A DNA stretch of 63,281 nt from Gemmatimonadota bacterium. Lineage in GTDB: Bacteria > Latescibacterota > UBA2968 > UBA8231. A program made the translations under genes and the position numbers. The first letter of the stretch is position 1. Every line of letters begins with the position of its first letter. The notes under the pieces are model-generated. The model was not told where the DNA came from. It was given only the letters and a program-made list of their open reading frames with translations, and ran no database searches. Below are positions 49,692-58,855 of this stretch, in pieces. The stretch is taken from positions 1 to 63,281 of the forward strand of contig JABHFS010000164.1 in NCBI GenBank assembly GCA_018672475.1, written 5' to 3'.

Positions 49692-51802
49692 GCTATCTTA
49701 TTTTTCTGCTATTGCTACTGGCCACAACCGCCGCAGCGAAAACATCGGCCACACCCGATACAACGCGCTACCAACTGCCCGCCACCGAAGTCACCGCCAC
49801 CCGTGCTGTACGCTCTAATTACGACCTCCCAGTAGCCACTTCGGTCATCACAAATACCCACCGCGGTCGCCCCGGTCTCTCGCTCGACGAGTCGCTGCGG
49901 CCGGTGCCCGGCCTCTTCGTCTCCAACCGCCACAACCTCTCCCAAGGCGACCGACTCAGCCTGCGTGGTTTGGGCGCCCGCGCCGCTTTCGGGGTGCGCG
50001 GCATTAAAATACTGCTCGACGGCATCCCCCTGACCTTGGCCGACGGCCAGAGTCAACTCAATAACCTCGACCTCGGTTCAACCGGCCGCATCGAAATCCT
50101 GCGCGGCCCCAGCTCCGCTCTCTACGGCAACGCCGGCGGCGGCGTGCTTTCGGCCCACACACAAGCCCCAGCAGAGGGTACTTGGCGTATCGAGCCCCGA
50201 CTCGTTTGGGGCAGCTACGGCCTCTTGCGACTGCAGACCCGACTCTCTGGCCAAACCGACAAAACCCATTACTTCGCCAGCCTCTATGATTTGCAAAGCG
50301 AGGGCTACCGCGAGCATGCAGACGCCCGCGCCCGAGGCCTCAACGCCCGCATCGGCCACACCCTCACACGCGAACTCGACCTCAGCTTACTGCTCCACCT
50401 GCACGACGCGCCCTATCTGTTCAACCCCAGTTCGCTCGACCACGACACCGCCGAGCAGCGCCCGCACAGCGCCCGCGGATTTATCGTCGGGCAAGGCGCC
50501 TCGAAAAAAGTCCGCCAATCACAGGCCGGCCTGCGCCTCAAATACCGACCCGCCGCCGACCGCACATCGACACTTGTATTCTACGGCGTCGACCGCGCCC
50601 TGAAAAATCCCATTCCAGGCCGCATCATCGAGCTCGACCGCCGTGCCTTCGGCCTGCGCAGCGAAAATGAATTCGCCTGGCGCGACCTCCGCCTCGTCAC
50701 CGGCATCGATCTCGACTTCCAGGACGACGGGCGCCGAGAATTCGCCAACGAAGGTTTGCCCGACGGTGTCACCGTCAACGACGAGCAAGTCTTCTCAGCG
50801 GTGCAATACGGCGCCAACCAAGTGGACCAACAGGAAAAAGTTCGCAGCATCGGTCCCTTTCTCTCGCTCGAAAAAGATCTCGGCCCGGCGATAGCCTTGA
50901 CCCTCGCCGGCCGCTACGACCGCTATCACTTCGAGGTCGAGGATCGTTTTACCGCCACTGCAAGCGCCTCCGGCACGCGCGAAATGGACCAATTCAGCCC
51001 GATGATCGGTCTGGTTTGGCGTCTCTCGCCACTCGCCCGAATTTATGGCCATATCGCCACGGCCTTCCAAACGCCGACCACATCAGAGCTGGGCAACCGC
51101 CCCAATGGCGCCGGCGGTTTCAACCCCGATCTCGAACCCGAGCGGATCCTCAGTTTCGAAACCGGTTTCCGCCGCCATATCCCGCAACTGCGGCTCGACG
51201 TCGACTTAGCCCTCTACCAGCTAGAGGTCACCGACGCACTGATCCCCTTCCAAGTCGAAGACCCCGCCAGCGAAGAAATCTACTTCCGCAACGCCGGTCA
51301 GACGCGAAACCGCGGTCTCGAACTCGCATTGCGCTCCGACCTGCGCTCCGACCTGCGGTTAACGCTCGCCTATACTTTCGGCGACTATGTCTTCGAGGAT
51401 TACGAGGTCGAGACCAACGACGGACGTTTGCAATTAGCAGACAACGAAGTCCCCGGCGTGCCGCGCCACCGGCTCTTCACCGCCCTAGCCTACCAGGGCC
51501 CACGGGGTTTCTTCGCCGATTTAGAGTTGGAACGAGTCGGCCGCTATTGGGCCAATGATTTTAACGGGCCGCCCCCGCAAAACGACACTCCAGCCGCCGC
51601 TTTCGAAAACGACGCCTATCTGCGAACCGACCTGCGTCTGGGTTTGCACCATCGCGGGAGCGAAGTCTTTCTCGGAGTCGAAAACCTCTTCGCCGCCGAT
51701 TATAGCGGTTCAATCGTCCCCAATGCCTTCGGCGGGCGTTTCTTTGAACCCGCCCCGGGTCGCACACTGCGCTTAGGACTCAGCGGCCGGTTTGGCGATT
51801 AA
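49688..51802 (+). CDS. TonB-dependent outer-membrane receptor
   Basis: The start is the ATG overlapping the PhyH stop (ATGA); an earlier ATG has no signal peptide in frame. The 704-aa product has a signal peptide (residues 1-17), a TonB-box-like ATEVTATR near residues 29-36, a plug domain at about 45-150 (RLSLRGLGARAAFGVRGIKI, LDGIPLT, then IEILRGPSSALYGNAGGGVL), and a 22-strand barrel with IYGHIATAFQTPTTSELGNR and an AFGGRFFEPAPGRT C-terminal region. The plug motif GRIEILRGPSS is typical of siderophore and vitamin receptors. It does not end in Phe. Ligand unknown. Coupled with PhyH, DoxX-like and methyltransferase genes. Confidence 0.93.
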   Translation: MSYLIFLLLLLATTAAAKTSATPDTTRYQLPATEVTATRAVRSNYDLPVATSVITNTHRGRPGLSLDESLRPVPGLFVSNRHNLSQGDRLSLRGLGARAAFGVRGIKILLDGIPLTLADGQSQLNNLDLGSTGRIEILRGPSSALYGNAGGGVLSAHTQAPAEGTWRIEPRLVWGSYGLLRLQTRLSGQTDKTHYFASLYDLQSEGYREHADARARGLNARIGHTLTRELDLSLLLHLHDAPYLFNPSSLDHDTAEQRPHSARGFIVGQGASKKVRQSQAGLRLKYRPAADRTSTLVFYGVDRALKNPIPGRIIELDRRAFGLRSENEFAWRDLRLVTGIDLDFQDDGRREFANEGLPDGVTVNDEQVFSAVQYGANQVDQQEKVRSIGPFLSLEKDLGPAIALTLAGRYDRYHFEVEDRFTATASASGTREMDQFSPMIGLVWRLSPLARIYGHIATAFQTPTTSELGNRPNGAGGFNPDLEPERILSFETGFRRHIPQLRLDVDLALYQLEVTDALIPFQVEDPASEEIYFRNAGQTRNRGLELALRSDLRSDLRLTLAYTFGDYVFEDYEVETNDGRLQLADNEVPGVPRHRLFTALAYQGPRGFFADLELERVGRYWANDFNGPPPQNDTPAAAFENDAYLRTDLRLGLHHRGSEVFLGVENLFAADYSGSIVPNAFGGRFFEPAPGRTLRLGLSGRFGD

Positions 51803-51896
51803 ACTGTTTGTTGCGCCTGCCGAATAATATTAGGGTAGGGAGGTTATTGCGCTCGGCGATGTGCGTCCTGTAAAGCCGCAGCGAAACTAGCGCGAC

Positions 51897-52868
51897 CTAG
51901 GCGGTGCTCCCCGTCTTCCGTAAGCGGCAAACAAAAAACCCCTCCATCCCGTCTAATGGCAAGATCCGCCGCGCCCGCCGCACCCGTTCGTCAAAGGTCT
52001 TGCCCTTCCATTCGCTCAACCCCGGTTCCGCATGCTCAAAGGGCAATTCGATGGCCTCGACTTCCAGCGCACCGGGAAACTGACCCAGCGCTCGATCGAT
52101 GATCGCCTCATTCTCCTCGGGTGCAAAGGTGCAGGTTGAATAGACCAAAACCCCGCCCGGTTTGAGACACTGTAGTGCCGAGAAGATGAGCTTGCGCTGC
52201 TTGCGGTTCATTTCAGTGATCTTCTTCTCGCTCCAATACGCCCAGGTCTTGGGCTCGTCAGCGCGGAACTGCCCCTCCGACGAGCATGGTGCGTCCAATA
52301 GCACCCGGTCAAACTGCTCGGGGCACTGACGCCAAACCCTCGCCCCGTCCTTAAGATAGGTCTGCACATTATCGGCCCCGTGTTTGGCCAGGTTGTCGCG
52401 CAGGCGAAAAAAACGTCCGCGCACCGATTCCACCGCTGATATCCGTCCCTCATTGCCCATCATGTCCGCTAATTGCAGGGTCTTACTACCCGGCGCCGCG
52501 GTCAGATCTAGGATCCACTCATTCGGTTGCGGGTCGACGAGCAACGGCGGCACCATACTCGAGGAATTCTGAATATAGAGCCGACCTTCACCATAAGCCG
52601 CACACTCGGTCAGCGCGCGGCGCTGTTCGGCCGGCACGGTAAAGGCATCCGCTTTCCAAAGCAATGCCGTCGGTGAAAAACCCTCGGCGAGTAATTCCGC
52701 GCACAATGCATGCCCATCTGCTTTGAGCCGATTGGCGCGAAAAGCCGTCGGATGCACGGCAGCAAAACTCTGCCAACAATCGGCAAAAAGATCTGACGGC
52801 AATAGCGCCTGCAAGCGTTCGCGAAAAGCGGCGGGTATTTCGTTTTTATTTTCTTCCATCATAGACAT
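51897..52868 (-). CDS. RNA (cytosine-C5) methyltransferase, NOL1/NOP2/Sun family
   Basis: This 323-aa RsmB/RsmF-like enzyme transfers methyl from AdoMet to C5 of a cytosine in rRNA or tRNA. The AdoMet motif is LDLTAAPGSKTLQLA at about residues 120-134. The two catalytic cysteines are C195 in DAPCSSEG and C246 in STCTFAPEENE. It lacks the N-terminal NusB-like domain of RsmB and the C-terminal PUA-like extension of RsmF, so it is a minimal family member. Start choice among the first ATGs (MSMMEE) is uncertain. Confidence 0.9.
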   Translation of the reverse strand: MSMMEENKNEIPAAFRERLQALLPSDLFADCWQSFAAVHPTAFRANRLKADGHALCAELLAEGFSPTALLWKADAFTVPAEQRRALTECAAYGEGRLYIQNSSSMVPPLLVDPQPNEWILDLTAAPGSKTLQLADMMGNEGRISAVESVRGRFFRLRDNLAKHGADNVQTYLKDGARVWRQCPEQFDRVLLDAPCSSEGQFRADEPKTWAYWSEKKITEMNRKQRKLIFSALQCLKPGGVLVYSTCTFAPEENEAIIDRALGQFPGALEVEAIELPFEHAEPGLSEWKGKTFDERVRRARRILPLDGMEGFFVCRLRKTGSTA

Positions 52869-52977
52869 AAAAAAAGCCCGCCAGTAAAGACAGGTTGCTC
52901 CGGCAAAAATTTATTTATTCCAATGGCCAAACCGAGTTGGCAAGCACAAATCATGACAGTCCTAAACAATATGCTGT

Positions 52978-53427
52978 TCAATCCGCCAAACCCAACTTGC
53001 GGCACAAGGCACCTAATTGTTTTTGCTCAGCGGCGGTCAGCCGACCGAGTTCTTCGGTGATCTGTCCGGCGTGGCGCGGAAAGATATCTTCTATCAACGC
53101 CGGGCCCTTGGCCGTCAGATGAACCTCGGTCACCCGACGATCATCGGCATTTTTCCGCCGATCGACCAACGCCCTCTTTTCGAGATTATCGACAACCATC
53201 GTCATATTGCCGCTGCTCTTGAGAATCTTGAGGCCGAGATCGCGCTGGCACAACGGCCCAAGATGCCAAAGCGCTTCGAGCACCCCGAACTGGCTAAGGG
53301 GCAGCTCGTCCTCAGCACGCAGGTTTTGCCCAATACGCCCGACAACTGACTCGCTGGCAGGTACGAGCTTGATATAGGCGTCGAGTGCACGAATTTCGGC
53401 TATAGTGCCTTGGTAATGGGTTGCCAT
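52978..53427 (-). CDS. MarR-family transcriptional regulator
   Basis: The start is taken at the ATG giving MATHYQGTIAEIRALDAYIK; the longer frame upstream is rich in Arg and Ser and unlike the family. The 149-aa product has the MarR winged helix: LSQFGVLEALWHLGPLCQRD, LGLKILKSSGNMTMVVDNLE, then the wing DRRKNADDRRVTEVHLTAKG with the DxRxxxxxLT pattern. MarR proteins are small-molecule-responsive dimeric regulators. It is divergent from the secreted-protein gene at 53634 across 206 bp, so it may regulate that operon; no palindrome was recognised there. Confidence 0.9.
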   Translation of the reverse strand: MATHYQGTIAEIRALDAYIKLVPASESVVGRIGQNLRAEDELPLSQFGVLEALWHLGPLCQRDLGLKILKSSGNMTMVVDNLEKRALVDRRKNADDRRVTEVHLTAKGPALIEDIFPRHAGQITEELGRLTAAEQKQLGALCRKLGLAD

Positions 53428-53633
53428 CCGCCGAAAATACCGCCGAGCCACGATGGTGTCAATCGAGCATGAAATACGCGCAAGACACCTGGCTGTCCTT
53501 ATTATAAATGGATATGACGACCCCTTCAACCGACGTAGGCCGTTATATGATATGTCAGACAACACTTGCCTGTATTTACCAGATCTATTTCATTATTTGT
53601 TTGACTCGCGTCTCAACTAAATAAAAAGTTGAT

Positions 53634-56150
53634 TTGAAACAATTACTTACGACGACATTTATCTTTCTTTTTCTGGCTCCGTTATACGCCCAGCAAGAAG
53701 AAGAGGAAACCCTCTCCGGTTTTGAGTTGCTCTCCGACCGCGTCCTCGTCGAAACCTTCGACCACTGGCGGGGTTGGGACGCACCCACCGGCGCGCGGCT
53801 GATCGAAGCCGATGGGACGGTTACGCCGCGACTGTTGCGCAGCCATATCAACGCCGTCTTCAACGCCGAAAACGATTCGATACTCGCCCGCGTCACCACC
53901 CCCACGAACTTCCAGGACGCCGAACTGGTCATCGACGGCGACGATCGGACCTATTGGGAACCCGATCCCAACACCGACTTGGACTCCTGGACGATAGAGA
54001 TAGACCTGGCCCGCACGCTAATCGCCGAACGCATTATCGTGCGCTTCGCCGCAGAGAGCGAAGGCGACCCCTTTCTCAAGTTTCGGGTGCTGACCACCGA
54101 CGGACTAGCCGCCTTTGGCCGCAATAACCAGGCGATCTTCAGCCGCATTGGCCTGATCGACAATCTTAGCGGCCAACGCGAATTCAGCTTTGACCTGGTA
54201 CCGCAGCGCAAAGTCGATGAGAATATCGAAGGAGCTATCGTGCAGGCGGTGCGCATCGACGTGCTCGATACACACGGTCCACGCGCAGCCGAAGTCAGCG
54301 CTGACGAATACCAGTTGCTCAGCGGCGCGGACCGCGGTGCGATAGACTACTTCCTGCAAACGACCCGAGGCCGCGAGATCGCCGTTAGCGAAGCCACCTA
54401 CGCCGACTTACCGGCCGAGGAACAGGGCCCCCTGCGCTACTACCGTCGGGAAAGACCGCGCCTCGCCGAGGTCGAGGTATTTACCATCGGCGAGAATATC
54501 GTTGCCATCACACAAGCCGAACAAGAACGGGAAGCGCTGCAACTGGGCCGATACGACTTCCTGCTCTTTCGCGCTTTCACCGATGGGCTATTCTCCACCA
54601 ACAAAAATATGCTCTTTTACGATGCGGTACAGGACGAGAACCAGGTTGAGATCGACCTAGGCGCCAAATACTGGATCGATCGCGTCAAGCTGCTCAGCCC
54701 ATCGAGTCCGCCCTTTGCCTATCAGGTCCGCATCTCCGACGGCTCGGTCGACCCCAGCGGCAGTTTTGTCTGGACCAACTTCGACGAACGCCGCAACCTC
54801 GAACGCTTCCTGCACGTAGAAGAAACCTTCCCGCGCCAGGAAGTGCGCTATATCGAAGTGCGCCAGCTCGAATTCAGTGGCTCGCGCTTTGAAAAGGGCA
54901 AGCTCAGCGAGATCCAGGCCTATGGCGAGGGCTATGTCTCCGAGATCACCATGGAGTCGCCCTTTATTGAATTGGGCCGACCGCGGCTTTTCACCCACGT
55001 GACCTGGGACGGCGAAGCCCCGCCCAATACGCGCGTCGAGATCCGCACCCGCACCGGCGAACGAGTGACCCTGCTGCCGCATTACTTTACCATGAACGGC
55101 CGCGAAATATCCGAGGACCTCTGGCGACGCCTGCCCGATACCGACCAGACGCCGAGGCCACCGCCGGTATGGGAGGAAATTACCGGCCCCGACTGGAGCA
55201 ACTGGAGTGCGATCTATACCGCCTCCGGCGACGCCTTCCGCTCACCGGCCCCGCGCCAACTAGCCAAAATCCAAGTGCGCTTATTATCGCGCGAGCCTTT
55301 GCAACGACCTTGGATCCGCAGCCTACAGCTGCACTTCGTGCCCCCCCTGGTCGATACCGTCTTCGGCGAGATCTCGCCAATCGGCGGCGTCGAGCCGGGC
55401 GAAGACCATGATTTCACGCTCTATATGCGACCGGTTTTTGGCCTCGGCAACCCCGGTTTCGATCGCGTGGCCCTGCGTTCGACCTCGGCTGCCCCGCTCG
55501 AACTGCTCTCGGTGCAAGTCGGCCAGGATGCGGCCATATCCCTCGGTGGCGGCAAGCAACTGTGGCCTGGCAATGGCGATTTGCAAATCAGCGCCGGCGA
55601 AGAAGGCGAAGTCGTTCTCGACTTCCCCCAAGCCATCACCGGCGGCAACCAGATCTACGCCTTTCGCTTCCGCACCAAGGTCTTTCTGCAGAGCACACAG
55701 TTTAAGGCCCGTCTCGAAAGCAGCCTGCAACCCGGGCTCTCGCAAGAAACTATCTCGGGCAACGCCTCCAACGCAGTCGCCACGCAATCGCTGGTCGTCG
55801 TCTCGCAGCTAAAGGACACGAACCTGCTCGAGAATGTCGAACTCACCCCTTCGGTCTTCACCCCCAATGGCGACGGCGTCAACGACCAGACGAAAATCTT
55901 CGTCGACATTTTTCACCTCGAACGACCCAAGACCCTCGATATAGAAGTGCTCGACCTTTCTGGCCACAGGGTACGCAACCTCTCAGTGCAGCGCTCCTTC
56001 CCCAGTGGCGAACACGAATTCTCCTGGGACGGCCGCGACGACCAGGGCCAGGCCCTGCCCCCGGGCATCTACCTCGTCCGCGTGCACTTTTCCACCGACA
56101 GCGACGCGCCCGGCACCGCCGTTTCGCGTCTGGTCCACTTGGTCTACTGA
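53634..56150 (+). CDS. Exported beta-rich protein with discoidin-like regions and CHU_C/FlgD-like C-terminus (module protein A1)
   Basis: This 838-aa protein starts at TTG (the only start before the signal peptide KQLLTTTFIFLFLAPLYAQ), with no evident ribosome-binding site. Residues about 80-200 and 305-440 resemble F5/8-type discoidin sandwiches (VIDGDDRTYWEPDPNT; VEIDLGAKYWIDRVKLLSP; QVRISDGSV). Residues about 740-838 are the TPSVFTPNGDGVNDQ domain followed by FSWDGRDDQGQALPPGIYLV, as in CHU_C/FlgD-like C-terminal domains of FCB secreted proteins. It is first in a four-gene coupled operon and shares its end domain and overall plan with the gene at 58852. Function unknown; carbohydrate or surface binding is inference. 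Confidence 0.75.
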   Translation: MKQLLTTTFIFLFLAPLYAQQEEEETLSGFELLSDRVLVETFDHWRGWDAPTGARLIEADGTVTPRLLRSHINAVFNAENDSILARVTTPTNFQDAELVIDGDDRTYWEPDPNTDLDSWTIEIDLARTLIAERIIVRFAAESEGDPFLKFRVLTTDGLAAFGRNNQAIFSRIGLIDNLSGQREFSFDLVPQRKVDENIEGAIVQAVRIDVLDTHGPRAAEVSADEYQLLSGADRGAIDYFLQTTRGREIAVSEATYADLPAEEQGPLRYYRRERPRLAEVEVFTIGENIVAITQAEQEREALQLGRYDFLLFRAFTDGLFSTNKNMLFYDAVQDENQVEIDLGAKYWIDRVKLLSPSSPPFAYQVRISDGSVDPSGSFVWTNFDERRNLERFLHVEETFPRQEVRYIEVRQLEFSGSRFEKGKLSEIQAYGEGYVSEITMESPFIELGRPRLFTHVTWDGEAPPNTRVEIRTRTGERVTLLPHYFTMNGREISEDLWRRLPDTDQTPRPPPVWEEITGPDWSNWSAIYTASGDAFRSPAPRQLAKIQVRLLSREPLQRPWIRSLQLHFVPPLVDTVFGEISPIGGVEPGEDHDFTLYMRPVFGLGNPGFDRVALRSTSAAPLELLSVQVGQDAAISLGGGKQLWPGNGDLQISAGEEGEVVLDFPQAITGGNQIYAFRFRTKVFLQSTQFKARLESSLQPGLSQETISGNASNAVATQSLVVVSQLKDTNLLENVELTPSVFTPNGDGVNDQTKIFVDIFHLERPKTLDIEVLDLSGHRVRNLSVQRSFPSGEHEFSWDGRDDQGQALPPGIYLVRVHFSTDSDAPGTAVSRLVHLVY

Positions 56151-58855
56151 TGCTGCGTCTATTCTTTCTTCTGCTCTGGCTTATGCCACTGCTCGCCTCG
56201 GCGCAAACCTCCACGCGCGACGGGCGTCACTGGGGTCTGGCGACGATCAATCCCTACGGCAACGGCTTCGAGATCGACTACCTCTCGCCGGCGGTCCACC
56301 ACTGGTACGGGCAACGCCATCTGCCCGAGACCTATATGAAACCCTGGTACGCCAGCCAGACCAACTACGCGGCGGAACCCTACAGTCGTTATGTCAACCA
56401 CCTGTTGGAAGGCAGCGATTTCTACGACACCTTCGGTTCCTATTTGGGCCGCGGCTGGCGGGTCTACAACTGGGACCAGGAACAGCCGCTGCCGCGCGGT
56501 AGCCGCATTGACAAGGGCAGCACCTACAGGAGTTGGTTTGACCGTCTGGTCATCGCCGGCGACCGCCGCGAAGGCGGCAACTACCGCCTGATGGTCGGCG
56601 ACGAGATCTACACCTTCTTCACCCCGCTAACGTTCTACAAACCGCGTTTCAACGGCGTGCGCCTCGACCACGGTACCGACCGTATGCTCGCCACACTGGT
56701 CGCCTCGCGCCCCTCCGCGCCCCAGGGCGAGGACCGCACCGACGTCACGCATCTGTTCGGCGGGCACGCCGAGTTCAGCTTGGGCACCCGCACCACCCTA
56801 GGCCTGACCTATATCAACGCGCACAACGTGCAGACCGAGCGCGAGTTCAACCAGGGCAACCCCCTGCGCGGCACGCTTTCCACCCAGCAGAACCGCGCCC
56901 TTGAAAAACTCTGGGTGCGGCTACGCGACGACTCGCCAGGCAAGGGCGAGGCCCCGGCCATCCTCGCCGATTTCGATATCGTACTGCGCGACCGGGAGGG
57001 CCGCGAACTGCGCGGCAAAGAAGTCGGCCTGCTGCCCAAAATTACCGGCGGCGGCAGCGACGGCGGCCGTTTTGTCGCCAGCGGCAACGACGATATCCTG
57101 CTCGAATACGACCTCAGGCGCTTCCAGTTCGAGGACCTCGACGACGTAGGCATCCCGCGCACGACCACCAGCGCCGAGATCACCCGCGCGACCTTTGAAC
57201 TGTCCGTGGCCAACGACTACCGCGTCGAAGTCGCCTCCAACCTGCAAACAGACGGCGAGCGCTTCAGCCCCGAGATCATCTTCCTGCCGGTGCGTCGGGC
57301 CGGGGGTAATGTGCAGGACAATAGTAACACCGGCTTTATCCGCGTCGACTACGGGCTGCCCACCGCCAACGAATTGATTGGCACCGACCTGCACATGACC
57401 GACTGGCACGGGCTCTCAGCAAATGGCGAACTGGTCTTCAACCGCCGCTTCTTCCAATATCCCAACCTGCTCGAAAAAAGCCACTTCGAACACAGCATAG
57501 ATGCCACCGCGGCCTATGCGCAGGCCGCCTGGGACCTGCAACCCTTCGCGCTGTATGCCGAGGGTTTTTCGATCGCCGACGAATACACCACCAACTACTG
57601 GCTGGTCGACAAAGAAGGCCGGATTCGCTATAAGGACCCCGTGCCGCAGCTCTACGAGTTCGTCGACGACGACGACGATTACAACGCTACGCCCGAATGG
57701 CAGCGGCCCGACCTCGAGATCCGCGGCGGCAATATCGTGCAACGCCGCCTGTGGAACGACCAGGCCTGGCCCGGCTACGACGAGAACGGCGACTTCGTCA
57801 ACGACTTCAACCAGAACCGCAATAACTTCCCCGACTACGAAGAGGCCTTCCTGCGCTACCGCGCCGACCGACCACAGTTTCTCTTCGGCCTCGATATGAA
57901 CTACAACGGCACCATCGACCGTTTCGAAAACGACCGGCTCGCCGACTATCCTTATAAGGGCGACCACCAGGGTTATAACACACACCTAAGCGCCAATGCT
58001 GGCCCTGCGATCAAACTGACCGCGGGCCGCCAACAGATGCAGTTGATCTCAGGCGATGGCCATACGCGTTCGCACTATGGAATGCTGACCTTGCGCCACC
58101 TGTTTCCCGGCGGCAGCGCTTTCCGCTTTTTCGCGCACGGCGCCCTCGTCGAGGACGATATATCCGACGACCTCTGGTTGTGGTTTCAGCCCATCGGTTC
58201 GCCCGACCGCATGCGCGAGGTCCGTGACCCGCTCGCCTTCAAGAACACCTGGAAGAGCACCCTCTATGCCGATTGGGACCTGCGTTTAGGACCGCAGGTG
58301 CGCACTTTCCACCGCTTCAAGTGGGACCGCATAGAGCAGCGCGAGACGACCACCGACGTGATCGGTTTCGACGGTCGAGACATCAGCGGTTTCTTGGGGG
58401 CCATCAACAAGGCCGAGTGGAGCCTACCCGTCGGTCTGGCGGTGCTCGAACCGCGCTGGAAGAGCGAATACCGGCGCGACCGCCCCTTCTCGACCCGCCA
58501 GCCTGAGGCCGAAAGTATCGAAGAGACCCTCTTTTTATTGTGGACGCAGCCGCTCTTCGCCGAAACCTCCGGCGTCAGCTATTTTCCGCGTTTCGGCCGC
58601 CAGCTTTTCGATAGCCAACTGCAACTGGGCCTTGAGCGTTCGTATTTCTGGATGCTCGACGGGCGGCGCGAAGACCTCGAAGAGGATTTCACCAGCTGGA
58701 CCTTGCTGATGCAACTAACCAACCGCGTCGCCTACCAGGGCTACGAACTGGTCACCCGCCTGGGGCTGCAGATGGCCAGACGCAATTTCGCCGAGAGCGA
58801 AAGCGAAAGCTCCAGCCTCTTTTTCTTGACGATCAACGCGGGGTTGGGCGAATGA
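56150..58855 (+). CDS. Large outer-membrane beta-barrel protein with calcium-loop insert (module protein B1)
   Basis: This 901-aa protein starts on the last base of the previous stop. A signal peptide (residues 1-19, ASAQ) is followed by a sequence dominated by amphipathic strands of 10-12 residues with turns rich in Asp and Gly, and it ends SSSLFFLTINAGLGE. About residues 520-600 contain acidic loops like EF-hand or thrombospondin-3 calcium sites (DENGDFVNDFNQN; DMNYNGTIDRFEND). No known barrel family is recognised. It is clearly homologous along its length to the gene at 60739 (shared RFNGV, FELSVANDY/LELVVANDY, DYGLPTAN, QLYEFVDDDDD/KLYEFVDDND and NGTIDRFEND segments). An outer-membrane partner of protein A1 is the likely role. 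Confidence 0.7.
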   Translation: MLRLFFLLLWLMPLLASAQTSTRDGRHWGLATINPYGNGFEIDYLSPAVHHWYGQRHLPETYMKPWYASQTNYAAEPYSRYVNHLLEGSDFYDTFGSYLGRGWRVYNWDQEQPLPRGSRIDKGSTYRSWFDRLVIAGDRREGGNYRLMVGDEIYTFFTPLTFYKPRFNGVRLDHGTDRMLATLVASRPSAPQGEDRTDVTHLFGGHAEFSLGTRTTLGLTYINAHNVQTEREFNQGNPLRGTLSTQQNRALEKLWVRLRDDSPGKGEAPAILADFDIVLRDREGRELRGKEVGLLPKITGGGSDGGRFVASGNDDILLEYDLRRFQFEDLDDVGIPRTTTSAEITRATFELSVANDYRVEVASNLQTDGERFSPEIIFLPVRRAGGNVQDNSNTGFIRVDYGLPTANELIGTDLHMTDWHGLSANGELVFNRRFFQYPNLLEKSHFEHSIDATAAYAQAAWDLQPFALYAEGFSIADEYTTNYWLVDKEGRIRYKDPVPQLYEFVDDDDDYNATPEWQRPDLEIRGGNIVQRRLWNDQAWPGYDENGDFVNDFNQNRNNFPDYEEAFLRYRADRPQFLFGLDMNYNGTIDRFENDRLADYPYKGDHQGYNTHLSANAGPAIKLTAGRQQMQLISGDGHTRSHYGMLTLRHLFPGGSAFRFFAHGALVEDDISDDLWLWFQPIGSPDRMREVRDPLAFKNTWKSTLYADWDLRLGPQVRTFHRFKWDRIEQRETTTDVIGFDGRDISGFLGAINKAEWSLPVGLAVLEPRWKSEYRRDRPFSTRQPEAESIEETLFLLWTQPLFAETSGVSYFPRFGRQLFDSQLQLGLERSYFWMLDGRREDLEEDFTSWTLLMQLTNRVAYQGYELVTRLGLQMARRNFAESESESSSLFFLTINAGLGE

